NCBI GenBank assembly: GCA_002778785.1
Contig: PEZS01000001.1
Location: 1-64,000 of the forward strand
Direction: 5' to 3'
DNA: 64,000 bases
DNA from: Bdellovibrionales bacterium CG10_big_fil_rev_8_21_14_0_10_45_34
Lineage (GTDB): Bacteria > Bdellovibrionota > Bdellovibrionia > Bdellovibrionales > 1-14-0-10-45-34
Position numbers and translations under genes: made by a program
Notes under the pieces: model-generated
Databases searched by the model: none
Seen by the model: only the letters and a program-made list of their open reading frames with translations
Told to the model about the DNA's origin: nothing
Part shown: positions 47,249-56,100 of the stretch, piece by piece
Layout: each line of letters begins with the position of its first letter
Position numbering within the stretch: the stretch's first letter is position 1

Positions 47249-50200
47249 TTAGGGCGACTGATGAACTGTCCCATCTGCGCCAGCTTCGTTGTCACTTGTG
47301 CCACCGGTCACAAAGATTTTGGCTGCATCGAAGGCAGAGCCAGAACCCCTTACGACAGCAATGCGGCCGCCTCCTCCGCCACCGCATTGACGGCCAGTTG
47401 AGGAAGACGTACGGCCATTGCCACCACGTGCATACAAACCATTGGAGCTTCCAACAATTGAGACGGTGCCTCCTGCATTGATATAAATGCTACCCCCGGC
47501 CCCACCGGCTCCGCAAAAGCTGACATGCTGCTCTCCATCTTGCCCATCTGCGGATATAGTCGAACTGGTGGTCATATTGAAATTGCCCGTGAGCTGTATC
47601 GATATTGCACCCCCACCATTTCCGCCTTCGTTTTCACTGACCGACCAGATCCAGGTGTCTGTTGCGCCACCGCCTGAGCCAAAAGTTATCGGAGCAGTGT
47701 TTGATCCGTATGTCGAACCGCCGTTAGCGCCGGCGAAGTTCCCTGCGCCCCCAGTTCCACCATGCCCACCGCCCCCGGCTGCTAAGTAGGTTCGATCGCT
47801 CGCGCCACCGCCAGTTCCTTCTCCCGAATATGAGGCATTAGTTGAGTTTCCTCCAACATGTCCTAGCCCTGAAGCCGAGACAAGAGAAGATACGCCCAAA
47901 GAAAGATTGGTAGCATTAATGGTTACGTTCCCCCAAACTCCGGAGTGATCCAAAATTGTCACGTCGCCGCCCATGCTGATTGTAAAGCGTGCTTCTGTAT
48001 CTGAATTAAACAATCGACCTTGCCAGGCTGTTGCAGAGCCTATCACGAGATTACCAGTGCCTGAAACTGTATACCCATCAGGAATCCACTTAGCGTACTC
48101 AACATAGCAAGTTGTATTTAAAGTGCCCGAATCACAGATGCTATCAGCCGTAGCGTATTCGTAGCTTAATGTGCCTCTGCCGCCCGCGGTCCCGGCTGAG
48201 TATTTACCGGGAATTCGGCTAAAAGCTCCAGTATCCCCGGAAGGATTCCAGCCGTTTGTTAAGTAGATCTTTGTCGAAGGATCAATCCATATGCGTCCAC
48301 CACCGCCTGCGCCACCGCCATTTGCACCTGGCTCGCCCTGTGCGCCCACAGCCTCCAATCTTGTAGAAAAAGTTGTGATAGCCAGAGTATCCGCTGTAAG
48401 TCTTAAAGTCCCGCCCGAGCCGCCGCCGACGGCGCCGCTATTGCCAGGGCTTCCGGTCGAATTTATATTGCCTGTTACAGACAATGTGTTAGCAGCCCGC
48501 AAGTCTAAGCGTCCGCCACCAGTTCCTGCTCCGTCGTAGCCACCTAAACCAGCGGTAGCACCGCCAGAGCCATAGTCGGTTGGGTTAGTAGCACTGCCAT
48601 AAGTTGAGCCGCCATCGGAGCCAATTACGCGACCTCTACCGCCAGCACCGCCATAACCTCCGCCGCCGCCATTAAATGTACCGCTGTCTTCACCTCGAAT
48701 ACCTCCGCCAGGGCCAGCGCCAATACCCCTTGAAGTTCCGCCGTTCCAACCAGAGGCACCAGGGTATCCTACCCCATAGGAAGTAACTGTACCGGCTACC
48801 GTTATATTAGTAGCCGAAATCGGCCAAAAATTGCCGGTCATCGTTCCGCCGGCGTTCACCGTGAGATTTCCCGTTAGGTTGAGTGAGACGTCTTTCAGTC
48901 GCTCGTAATTGATGATGTGGCCACCACTTGCAACGATTAGATTTCCTGACCCTGTAATATTGCTTCCTGCTGGGACATACTTTGTTGAGCTCACTGTACA
49001 TGTAGTCGATAGATCACCAGAGTCGCAAAGCGCTGTACTCCAGTTGGCTACTGTATGCTCATAGATTCCGTCTTCGCCAGGGTCGTGACTTCCTGAAAGC
49101 CCCATTAAATAAACTCTTGTAGAACTGAGCAGCCTTGGCGACACCACCTTGATGTAACCCCCAGCTCCACCGCCAGAGCCTCTGTAAGATGGTGTTAAAT
49201 TCATACCAGAGTTGCCTCCGCGAGCGACAAGTCTGATGTCGCCAGAAAAGGAACTTGCTTCGACATAAATACTTCCGCCCGAGCCGCCAGCACCATTTAC
49301 ATTACCATGTACGGCGCCGCTACCACCACAGACACCTGCGATGTGGCCAGCCGGAGAAGTACTGATCGTTCCCGATGCAACTAAGCGAATGCGTCCGCCT
49401 CCGCTTCCGCCGGCAGCATAGGTACCCGCGCCGCCCCCCCCCGAGCCGTAGGAGTTGGCAAGACTACTTGAGCCGTAGACAGCCGCCACGGTAGCACCGC
49501 TTTCAGACTCTCCGCCAAGCCCAGCATGACTTGCGCCCGAGCAGGCTGTTCCAGATCCTGCATTAAAGCAGGTGCCGCCCCCACTACCTTGCCCGGTTAT
49601 GTTGGAGTTACCAGTACGGTGGCCCCCTAATCCCCCAAGTCCAGACGCATTGATACTAGCCGAACATGCTGCCACATCCGCCGGCGTTCCGGTAAAATTC
49701 ATATTCACGGCTGTGATTTGCACGTTTGCGTTGATGCGACTTGCGCCATTGATGCTTAAATCACCTGTTAGAGCGATCGTAAAATCCTGCATGTTGTTAA
49801 GGTTTCTAAGCTGTCCGGTGTTTGTAATCGTCAGATTATTTGCGTTGATCGTTGCTCCGTTAGGAACATCTTGGACCGTCGTAACAGTACAAGTGGTGGT
49901 AAAGTCACCAGAGTCGCACGATATCGGCGTGATAATTATCGTTGCATCAGCAGTCAAAACACCAACTCCGCCAGATCCTGTTAAGTCCGGCTTTGTGGCC
50001 CTGATTACGATTGTTCCAATCGTGTCACTGCTGATCCCATTTCCTGAAAAGTCAGCTGTACCAGAGGACGCAGCTTCGGTCAGTGTGCCAGAGAGTGTTC
50101 CTGGTCCCGAGTGTTTACTAATGGCAATAGTAGCTGATGAGTCGACCCCTGTATCAACAACGTTACCAAAAGCATCTCTGACTTGCACAATCCCTTGGGG

Positions 50201-52110
50201 GTTGAAAGCTGTAGAAAACTTTGCATGTGTTGCTGGTGCAGTTGTAAAGACAAGTTGGTTAGCTGCTGCATGAGTGATCGTAAATCCATTAGAGGCTTGC
50301 GTCAGCGTACCAATGCCGCCCGACCCTGATAGATCTTGCTTAGTCGCCGTCATAACTTTTGCGCCAGCAGCGGTCATATCAAGTCCAGAGAAAGTTGCAA
50401 TCCCGTCAGAAGCTGTAGCAACAGCAGTTCCGTTCAGTGATCCTGTCCCTGTTGTGATCGAAAGCGTGACTTGGGCTGTGCTATCCACACCGGATGTAAT
50501 ACGGTTACCATGAGCATCAACGATATGCACAAGTGGCTGCTGAGCAAAGTCCACACCAGCCACTGTAGATGTACTTGGCTGCTGAGCAAACAACAGACTT
50601 ACAGCTGGGCCGTGAGTAAAGATAACCGAGCCACCAGATACAGCTATTGGAGTCGTTAGAGAAAGAGTTTTGCTCTCGGCTCGTGTAGAGGCCAAAGTAC
50701 ATGTGCTTACGCCAGAAGCATTTGAAACAGAGCAACCGCCATACGTGTTCGTACTTCCCGTATCGGTGGCACTAAATGTCGGCGTAACCCCTTGCAGTGG
50801 ACACATAGAGGCATTCAAAAGTGTGACTGTTACAGTCGAAGTCGCTGTGCCGTTAGCTACAACGGGCGTCGTACCGGTAATTGTTGTATTGGCCGAAGCG
50901 GCAGTTGCATCTACGATAAAATCATAGAGGCCCCCCGAGGCAATAAGCGTTGATCCACTTGTTCGTTTTGCCTCTACGGAAAGCTTGTAGCTACCACTGG
51001 CAAGCGTGCATCCCGTCGGCGAAAAAGTTGTCGAAGTCGTGTTTTGTGTAGCACAAGCGACGGTCGTGCCATCGATCTGGTAGACAGTGACATCGTAGGA
51101 ATCAGCATTTGATGAGGCTCCCCAAGCAAACGTGGGGCTAGATCCAGAAGTTAAACAAATATCACCAATCGAATCAGCTCCACCCGTTACGCCCGTGATA
51201 GAAAACACACCCATCGCTGTAGGGTCATAGTTAAAGTCATGTTGAACCACGCTTGAGACTCTGCCGGCCCTGTCATAGGCACGCACATATAAAGTGTGAG
51301 ATCCTACGCTAAGACCACTTACCGTGTAGTCACTTCCATAGGGACAGGCAGTAAAAGCTCCAGAGTTGAGTCTGCACTCTGTGCGCTGAACACCACTGCC
51401 GGAGTCGGTCGCATTAAACCGAAAGGTAGCGGAGTGTCGACATTCACAACACTTCCAGGAGTTGATGTGAATGACACAACAGGAGCCGTGCGATCCAGCA
51501 TAAAGTAAGGACGCTTGAGTGCGGACTTCGCTTTACCGCTTCTTCCTACTGCCTGTACTGTGATCCGTACAAGCGTGTCTTCCGGAATACCGCAGTTTTC
51601 CATCAAAAGAGAGAAATCCGTTACAGAAAGACTGCAGACAAGACTGTCTTCATCATCTGCTAATTTCACGCGAACAATGTATCTTGCAGCGTTTTCACTT
51701 TCTGACCACTCAATGGAGGGTTCTGTGTCTGCATAGACAATTTGATTTTCATCTTCGATTTCTTCGCCATGAAGCTTTTGAAGCTGAAACTCCGAAAGCG
51801 GAAGTTCCCCTGAAGACAGATCCTTCAAGCTTTCTTCAACAAATCCACAGGAAGAGAGTGTGCTCAATGTAAGAATTGCTAACAGACTCTTTACAACAAC
51901 TAATGGCTGCAGAGAGAATTTGGACAAACTAATATGTGCTAGCTTTGGGGCACTCCAAGTCGCTATTTTAGAAGCCTTTTGTAGAAACGAATGCTTTAGA
52001 AGTCTCATTCTAAGAAGCTGTGCCCCCAGAAAATATCCCTGCGGCGTTATTGCAACTCGTTTTTCCCTAGTCATCTTGGTTTGTTTCTGAGTCTTCAACA
52101 TACGTCCCAC
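47249..52110 (-). pseudogene. Very large glycine-rich surface lipoprotein, interrupted by a frameshift
   Basis: Two adjoining frames form one ~1620-residue protein. The 5' part (51319-52110) has a long basic leader and lipobox LSSC, then an acidic region and an Ig-like domain (APVVSFTSTPGSVVNVDTP). The frame is lost near 51427-51432. After removing one missing base the domain continues as TFRFNATDSGSGVQRTEC and on into the 3' frame (47249-51286). The rest has Ig/filamin-like repeats, including a pair with SLLFAQQPSTSTVAG and QLVFTTAPATHAKFS. Three ~300-residue modules follow, each beginning CDSG...TTC (near 49.92, 49.02 and 48.13 kb) and ending in Gly/Ser-rich runs. It is probably an outer-surface adhesin or structural protein. 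It is either a recent mutant or a one-base sequencing error. Confidence 0.8.
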
Positions 52111-52322
52111 CTCAGTTTACCTTTTCGGTGGGTGAAGCGACTAACTTAAGACAAATGTGCCAGGCGTATTTTTAGGAGGCACCGCCCCCTCGTTAGCTAA
52201 GCAATTTCAATCCAGCCCCGACAAATTCAAGTCTAATCTCAAAAGGAATCTTCATTCGACTTATCTCGAGACAAATGGCCCCAAGGCAAAATAACTGGTC
52301 GAATCCTGGGGCCCCCCGATGC

Positions 52323-52472
52323 TTAACCGTGGCCGCCCATCAAGAAGGGCTCGTTGCGGGTGTCTTGCTGCTGAAGATCTTTAAACTCAGCAAAGTACTC
52401 CGAAACAACAATGCGAACGTCCTCGAGATGCGGAAATCTTACGAGCTGCCTTCGGAATTCACCCGGGTTCAC
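52323..52472 (-). CDS. Possible 49-residue small protein
   Basis: A frame from GTG 52472 to TAA at 52323, below usual length cut-offs. AGGAA lies about seven bases before the GTG. The product is compact and amphipathic (EFRRQLVRFPHLEDVRIVVS, then EYFAEFKDLQQQ) and ends in a glycine/histidine tail (LMGGHG). It looks like real coding sequence, either a small intact gene or the C-terminus of a truncated one, since an in-frame stop precedes the GTG. I do not recognise it. It lies between the large lipoprotein gene and the tRNA fragment. Confidence 0.45.
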   Translation of the reverse strand: MNPGEFRRQLVRFPHLEDVRIVVSEYFAEFKDLQQQDTRNEPFLMGGHG

Positions 52473-52600
52473 TTTTGTTTCCTAACGGCTATTATGAGAA
52501 ATCGAAGGAAATCTTAGCGGTCGAACGCAAATCAAAAACGCTCATGGATAAAAACTATCTACAGTTAAGTGAAGAGCCGAAGAGCCAGGGCCTGGGCAAA

Positions 52601-52659
52601 TGGTGATCCCGGCATGACTTGAACATGCGACCCTCAGTTTAGGAAACTATAGCTCTGTC
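52601..52659 (-). other. 3' fragment of a tRNA-Arg(CCU) gene, candidate attachment site
   Basis: Read on the minus strand, the segment matches tRNA positions from the D-arm to the CCA end in exact register. It has D-stem 3' strand GAGC, anticodon arm with loop TTCCTAA (anticodon CCU), variable GGGTC, T-arm GCATG-TTCAAGT-CATGC, acceptor CGGGATC, discriminator A, then CCA. The 5' acceptor strand (expected GATCCCG) and most of the D-loop are absent, and the sequence diverges there. The anticodon stem has an A-A mismatch. It cannot be a functional tRNA. Such 3' tRNA pieces are typical scars of tyrosine-integrase insertion. Confidence 0.8.
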
Positions 52660-52927
52660 GAGCAAAGTGTGTGAATAAAAATTTGTAAGACATTGGAATG
52701 ATTCATTTTCTAGTTCTGCAAATTGATCGATTTCGAATTTTCCAGAGTGACAGTCAGACGTATCTAAGTTGTTGAATCTACGTTGCGCCTACGTTCCATT
52801 ACCAAACATTTTCCGGCAATTTCCCCGTCATTTGACATTCGAGTGGTCGACCCGACATTTTAGACTGAGGGTCGATCAGGGGCCCCCCTCTCCAAAAAAG
52901 ATTTCCCGCATTTTTCCAATACTTATT

Positions 52928-53236
52928 TTAGGTAACTCGCCCCTTATCCGGGCCCTCCAAGACGAGCTTTAGTTGACCGCCGCACGCTTCAACAATTTTG
53001 CGTAGGGTTTGGATCTCATAGCGGTCGTACTCAGGGTTTTCATAACGACTAATTGCTGAGGCGGTGGTCCGCACACGTTTTGCGACCTGCACCTGAGTGA
53101 GATTGGATTGCAAACGAAGACGTTCCAATTGTTCACCAATAGAGAGTTTTTCGAATTCTTCCTCAAATCCTTTTCGAAATTTAGGATTCTTGAGTTTCTC
53201 TTCAAGCCATCCCTTCGTTTTTGCGGTTTTTCTCAT
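52928..53236 (-). CDS. higA: HigA-type antitoxin (XRE family)
   Basis: 102 residues with a helix-turn-helix of the Cro/C1 type at about residues 35-90 (LRLQSNLTQVQVAKRVRTTASAISRYENP). The segment TLRKIVEACGGQLKLVL after it is typical of HigA-like antitoxins. It would bind and neutralise the adjacent toxin and repress the pair. The start overlaps the end of the toxin frame by four bases, with the toxin gene first, the usual HigBA order. Confidence 0.85.
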   Translation of the reverse strand: MRKTAKTKGWLEEKLKNPKFRKGFEEEFEKLSIGEQLERLRLQSNLTQVQVAKRVRTTASAISRYENPEYDRYEIQTLRKIVEACGGQLKLVLEGPDKGRVT

Positions 53237-53577
53237 CGGCTGCTCCTTTTTGAAAAATCTATTTTTATCTTTTCGGCCCGCACAATTTCGCCCATCGGTG
53301 TCTTGTCGCTTTTCTTTAAGAAGCCGTGGGTTAAAATCACACGCTTGCCGACGAAAAAGAAATACAGTACTCGTCCCTGATCGGCCTTGAATTCAAAACG
53401 CTGATCTGTTCCGGTTAAGTGTTTGAACTTCTGCTCATTGAAGATCTTGCCGACATCGCCCATCGTTTTAAAAAGGGCCGCAAATTTCAGTTGTGTATTT
53501 AATGGCTTAGACTCAAGCCAATCTTCCGCCGGAGCCGAGCCGTCTCCGCCAATAAAAAACTGGATGCTAAATATATT
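53233..53577 (-). CDS. higB: HigB/Gp49-like toxin lacking a normal start codon
   Basis: The C-terminal 76 residues from ATG 53463 (GRVLYFFFVGKRVILTHGF, then KKSDKTP) match the end of HigB/Gp49-type ribosome-dependent mRNA endonucleases. The conserved domain continues upstream in the same frame (SIQFFIGGDGSAPAEDWLES, then LKFAALFKTMG) to about 53577. No ATG, GTG or TTG is available there: the candidates are ATA (53574), ATC or ATT, and a stop lies at 53584-53586. Either a rare start is used, only a truncated form is made, or the toxin is inactivated. A complete domain would be ~115 residues. The antitoxin gene follows and overlaps. Confidence 0.65.
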   Translation of the reverse strand, partial: NIFSIQFFIGGDGSAPAEDWLESKPLNTQLKFAALFKTMGDVGKIFNEQKFKHLTGTDQRFEFKADQGRVLYFFFVGKRVILTHGFLKKSDKTPMGEIVRAEKIKIDFSKRSSR

Positions 53578-53647
53578 TCTATTTTAAGAATCGATCAGGA
53601 GTAGTAGAACTTGAATCCACAAAATCTTTCGCCTCAGTCTCTACGCT

Positions 53648-53872
53648 TTAGTCGTATTCTAAACTAAAGATTTTCTTTTTCCCCCTGACTCCAGATACGA
53701 GTTCGACTGAGCTTTTTGGAAGTCCAAAATGTTTCGATAGAAGCTCCCGAATTCTTTCGTTGGCTTTACCGTCAACCGGTGGCACATGCACACGCACAAT
53801 ATAGCTGCCGTCATTTTGTTTTTCTACAGATTCGACCTTTGAGTTCGTTTTAACGGAGACAGAAATCTTCAT
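53648..53872 (-). CDS. YggU/UPF0235 (DUF167) family protein
   Basis: A 74-residue protein of the DUF167 family. It has VHVPPVDGKANERIRELLSK and the following GLPKSSVELVSGVRGKKKIF, which match the conserved core. The family's biochemical role is not established. It is normally ~80-100 residues, so this is a compact but complete member. Its start lies seven bases after the stop of the upstream phnA-like gene, so the two are probably co-transcribed. Confidence 0.88.
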   Translation of the reverse strand: MKISVSVKTNSKVESVEKQNDGSYIVRVHVPPVDGKANERIRELLSKHFGLPKSSVELVSGVRGKKKIFSLEYD

Positions 53873-53878
53873 TCGTTA

Positions 53879-54235
53879 CTATGCCTTCCTCACAAATTCA
53901 GATTTCAAATTGATTGATCCTACGCCATCAATTTTGCAGGCAATATTATGACCATCGTCAGCATCAGTAAGTCGGATGTTGCGGACTTTAGTTCCACCCT
54001 TCACTGAACTCGATGAGCCTTTAATCTTTAGATCTTTGATGACGATGACCGAATCGCCGTTGATGAGAACGTTACCGTTGGCATCTCGAACGGATTTATC
54101 CTCAACGCCTTCAGAAACGGCACTCGATTCCACTGCATCTTTGGCCCACTCATGTGAGCACTCGGGGCAAACCCAAAGGTTCCCATCCACATATACATTT
54201 GCAGAACTACATTTTGGACATTGATCCTGGACCAT
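53879..54235 (-). CDS. yjdM: PhnA/YjdM family zinc-ribbon protein
   Basis: 118 residues. An N-terminal zinc ribbon ([21 protein letters not shown]) is followed by the PhnA domain ([20 protein letters not shown] and [20 protein letters not shown]). Despite the historical name, the family has no proven role in phosphonate breakdown. The insert between the two parts is Ser/Glu-rich. It lies directly upstream of the YggU-family gene. The upstream 271 bp to the divergent yoaK-like gene would hold the promoter. Confidence 0.92.
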   Translation of the reverse strand: MVQDQCPKCSSANVYVDGNLWVCPECSHEWAKDAVESSAVSEGVEDKSVRDANGNVLINGDSVIVIKDLKIKGSSSSVKGGTKVRNIRLTDADDGHNIACKIDGVGSINLKSEFVRKA

Positions 54236-54506
54236 AGCGTCCTCTCATTTATAAAACTGGCCTCTGTGTGAAATCAGTTTTCGAAGGCAAATTCAACTAG
54301 GCATCCCGATTTCTTACTACACCAAAATTGTGTGAGCAAACTCCATCCTGAGACGATGTTGTGGGCTTCGATAGTGGCCCATCAGCGTGTCTTTTGTCAG
54401 TTAAGAAACATTCAACTTTGTACGCTGGAGCATTTGAGCTACCCCCGAAGTCCGCAAGCCAAACTTAATTGTCATTTGAAGAGAAAGGTCCTATAAATAT
54501 AAGCTT

Positions 54507-55253
54507 ATGTTCAGTCATCATTTTGATCAAGAGCCCGACACGAGGGTTACTCTGCATTGGTTTATGTTGAGTTTTAGCGGAGGCTGCATAAATGCGGGCG
54601 GCTTTCTTGCTACCGGCAAATTCGTCAGCCACGTGACCGGATTTGCTACGCTCTTTGGCGTCGACATTGCGAATTACCAGATAGAGGCAGCGTTGGGAAT
54701 TGTCTCTGTCCCTCTCTTCTTTTTAATGGGGGCCTTTGTTGCTGGGCTATTGATTGATCGTCCCATCTCCCAGGGAAAAAAACCTCATTTCGACTGGGTC
54801 ATGGGGCTGAGTGCCATCTGCCTTTTTCTCGCTGCCGGAGGTGGTGAGATGCTGCTATTCGGGAAGTTTACGGATGTGGTTGGGTTAAAACAGAACTATT
54901 CACTTTTGGTGCTCCTCTGCCTTGCAAGCGGTCTTCAAAACGGAGCGATTACTTCCTCCTCGGGTCGATCCGTAAGAACAACTCATTTGACAGGCCTTAC
55001 TACTGATCTTGGACTCGGACTGGCTCGTACTCTCACTTTTGATCTGAAGAAAAATACGTTTCAGAAGGAAACACGGGCAAATTATCTACGGATCGGTTCA
55101 ATCCTTTCGTTTGTCGCGGGCTCGGCATTTGGAGCATGGATATTTATAAAGGTTGAATACAAAGGATTCATTTTTTCCGCGCTGATCGCTGCCTACGCTG
55201 CTTGGCACGGCAGAAAAGCCAAGGTTGTCGCTCATGTTATACCTCCACCATAG
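54507..55253 (+). CDS. YoaK family (DUF1275) membrane protein
   Basis: 248 residues with about six hydrophobic helices. The family pattern is visible: FSGGCINAGGFLATGKFVSH near the N-terminus, and SGLQNGAITSSSGRSVRTTH followed by LTGLTTDLG in the middle. YoaK/DUF1275 proteins are predicted inner-membrane proteins of unknown transport function. ATG 54507 is used, and an upstream GAGAAAGG is a possible ribosome site. It is transcribed toward the carbonic anhydrase gene and converges with it. Confidence 0.85.
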   Translation: MFSHHFDQEPDTRVTLHWFMLSFSGGCINAGGFLATGKFVSHVTGFATLFGVDIANYQIEAALGIVSVPLFFLMGAFVAGLLIDRPISQGKKPHFDWVMGLSAICLFLAAGGGEMLLFGKFTDVVGLKQNYSLLVLLCLASGLQNGAITSSSGRSVRTTHLTGLTTDLGLGLARTLTFDLKKNTFQKETRANYLRIGSILSFVAGSAFGAWIFIKVEYKGFIFSALIAAYAAWHGRKAKVVAHVIPPP

Positions 55254-55343
55254 GTGAGGGCTTCATTTTGAAGGCTGTCAGCATTTCAAGACTGAATCCA
55301 CCGCGCTCAAGAACTAAACCCGGACCAGTGCATGTGTACCGAA

Positions 55344-56078
55344 CTATTGTTTCAATATTTCGACTCTCCCACTATCAAGATCATAGTAGCCACTGACAAT
55401 CAGAAGTTGTTTAGACTCCAGCCTCGCACGCAAAACGGGCCTTGAGTTCATCAGCTTGGTCCGAACTAGATCCACGTGAGCTCTGGAGACAAGATCAATT
55501 GGGTCTCCCTCTTTACCTTGCACGAGATCAATCGCAGGGGAGATTGCATCTACCAGAGTTCCGATGTGCCCCTCGTATTGATTGTGGACTGCAGCTTCTA
55601 TGGCGCCACATCGTTCATGACCTAGAATAAAAATGAGAGAGACACCCAGATGAACCGCTGCGTATTCCATACTTGCAATAACTGCGTCATCGATAATATT
55701 TCCAGCTTCGCGAACTACGAAAAGATCGCCAATACCCTGATCAAAAATTATCTCCGGGGGAACCCGTGAGTCGGCGCATCCCAAAATTGCAGCAATTGGG
55801 TGCTGTTCGTTCGAAACCTCCCTCACACGACTTCGACTCTGATCCGGATGAATCAAGCGATCTTGGACATAGCGTTGATTGCCTTCGAAAAGCTTTCTCA
55901 GGGCCTGCTCTGACCCCAACGACAAAGCACGGGGCGCATTACCTAAAACTTGCGTTTCAGGTTTGAGCTCACCATGACCACAGCCAACGACAGCAAAACT
56001 GAGTATCAAAACATAAATAAAGCGCGGCACTAAAGGGCCCCTTCCGCTGTGGCTTGCAATTGACCGACAAAATTTCAC
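55344..56078 (-). CDS. Beta-class carbonic anhydrase, predicted lipoprotein
   Basis: 244 residues from GTG 56078, which has GAGGGGG just upstream. Longer starts would overlap the malic enzyme gene. The zinc ligands are in ILGCADSRVPPEIIFD (Cys, with the Asp-Arg dyad) and ILGHERCGA (His, Cys), with VVREAGNIID as the family block. The enzyme interconverts CO2 and bicarbonate. Unlike most beta-class enzymes it starts with an export signal ending in the lipobox VVGC, so it should act in the periplasm or at the cell surface. It directly follows maeB, a CO2-releasing enzyme, in the same direction. Confidence 0.85.
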   Translation of the reverse strand: MKFCRSIASHSGRGPLVPRFIYVLILSFAVVGCGHGELKPETQVLGNAPRALSLGSEQALRKLFEGNQRYVQDRLIHPDQSRSRVREVSNEQHPIAAILGCADSRVPPEIIFDQGIGDLFVVREAGNIIDDAVIASMEYAAVHLGVSLIFILGHERCGAIEAAVHNQYEGHIGTLVDAISPAIDLVQGKEGDPIDLVSRAHVDLVRTKLMNSRPVLRARLESKQLLIVSGYYDLDSGRVEILKQ

Positions 56079-56100
56079 TCTCCCCCTCGCAATTACTTCA

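Noticed and set aside
47249-51286. High-GC glycine-rich frames on the plus strand opposite the large lipoprotein
   Set aside because: They are proline-rich mirror frames of the glycine-rich modules and have no starts or features of their own.
52275-52517. 80-codon plus-strand frame
   Set aside because: The minus strand of the same stretch holds a better-looking 49-codon frame with a ribosome site.
52628-52874. 11-bp inverted match between the tRNA fragment (52628-52638) and 52864-52874
   Set aside because: Too short to argue for a second attachment core, and the flanks do not match.
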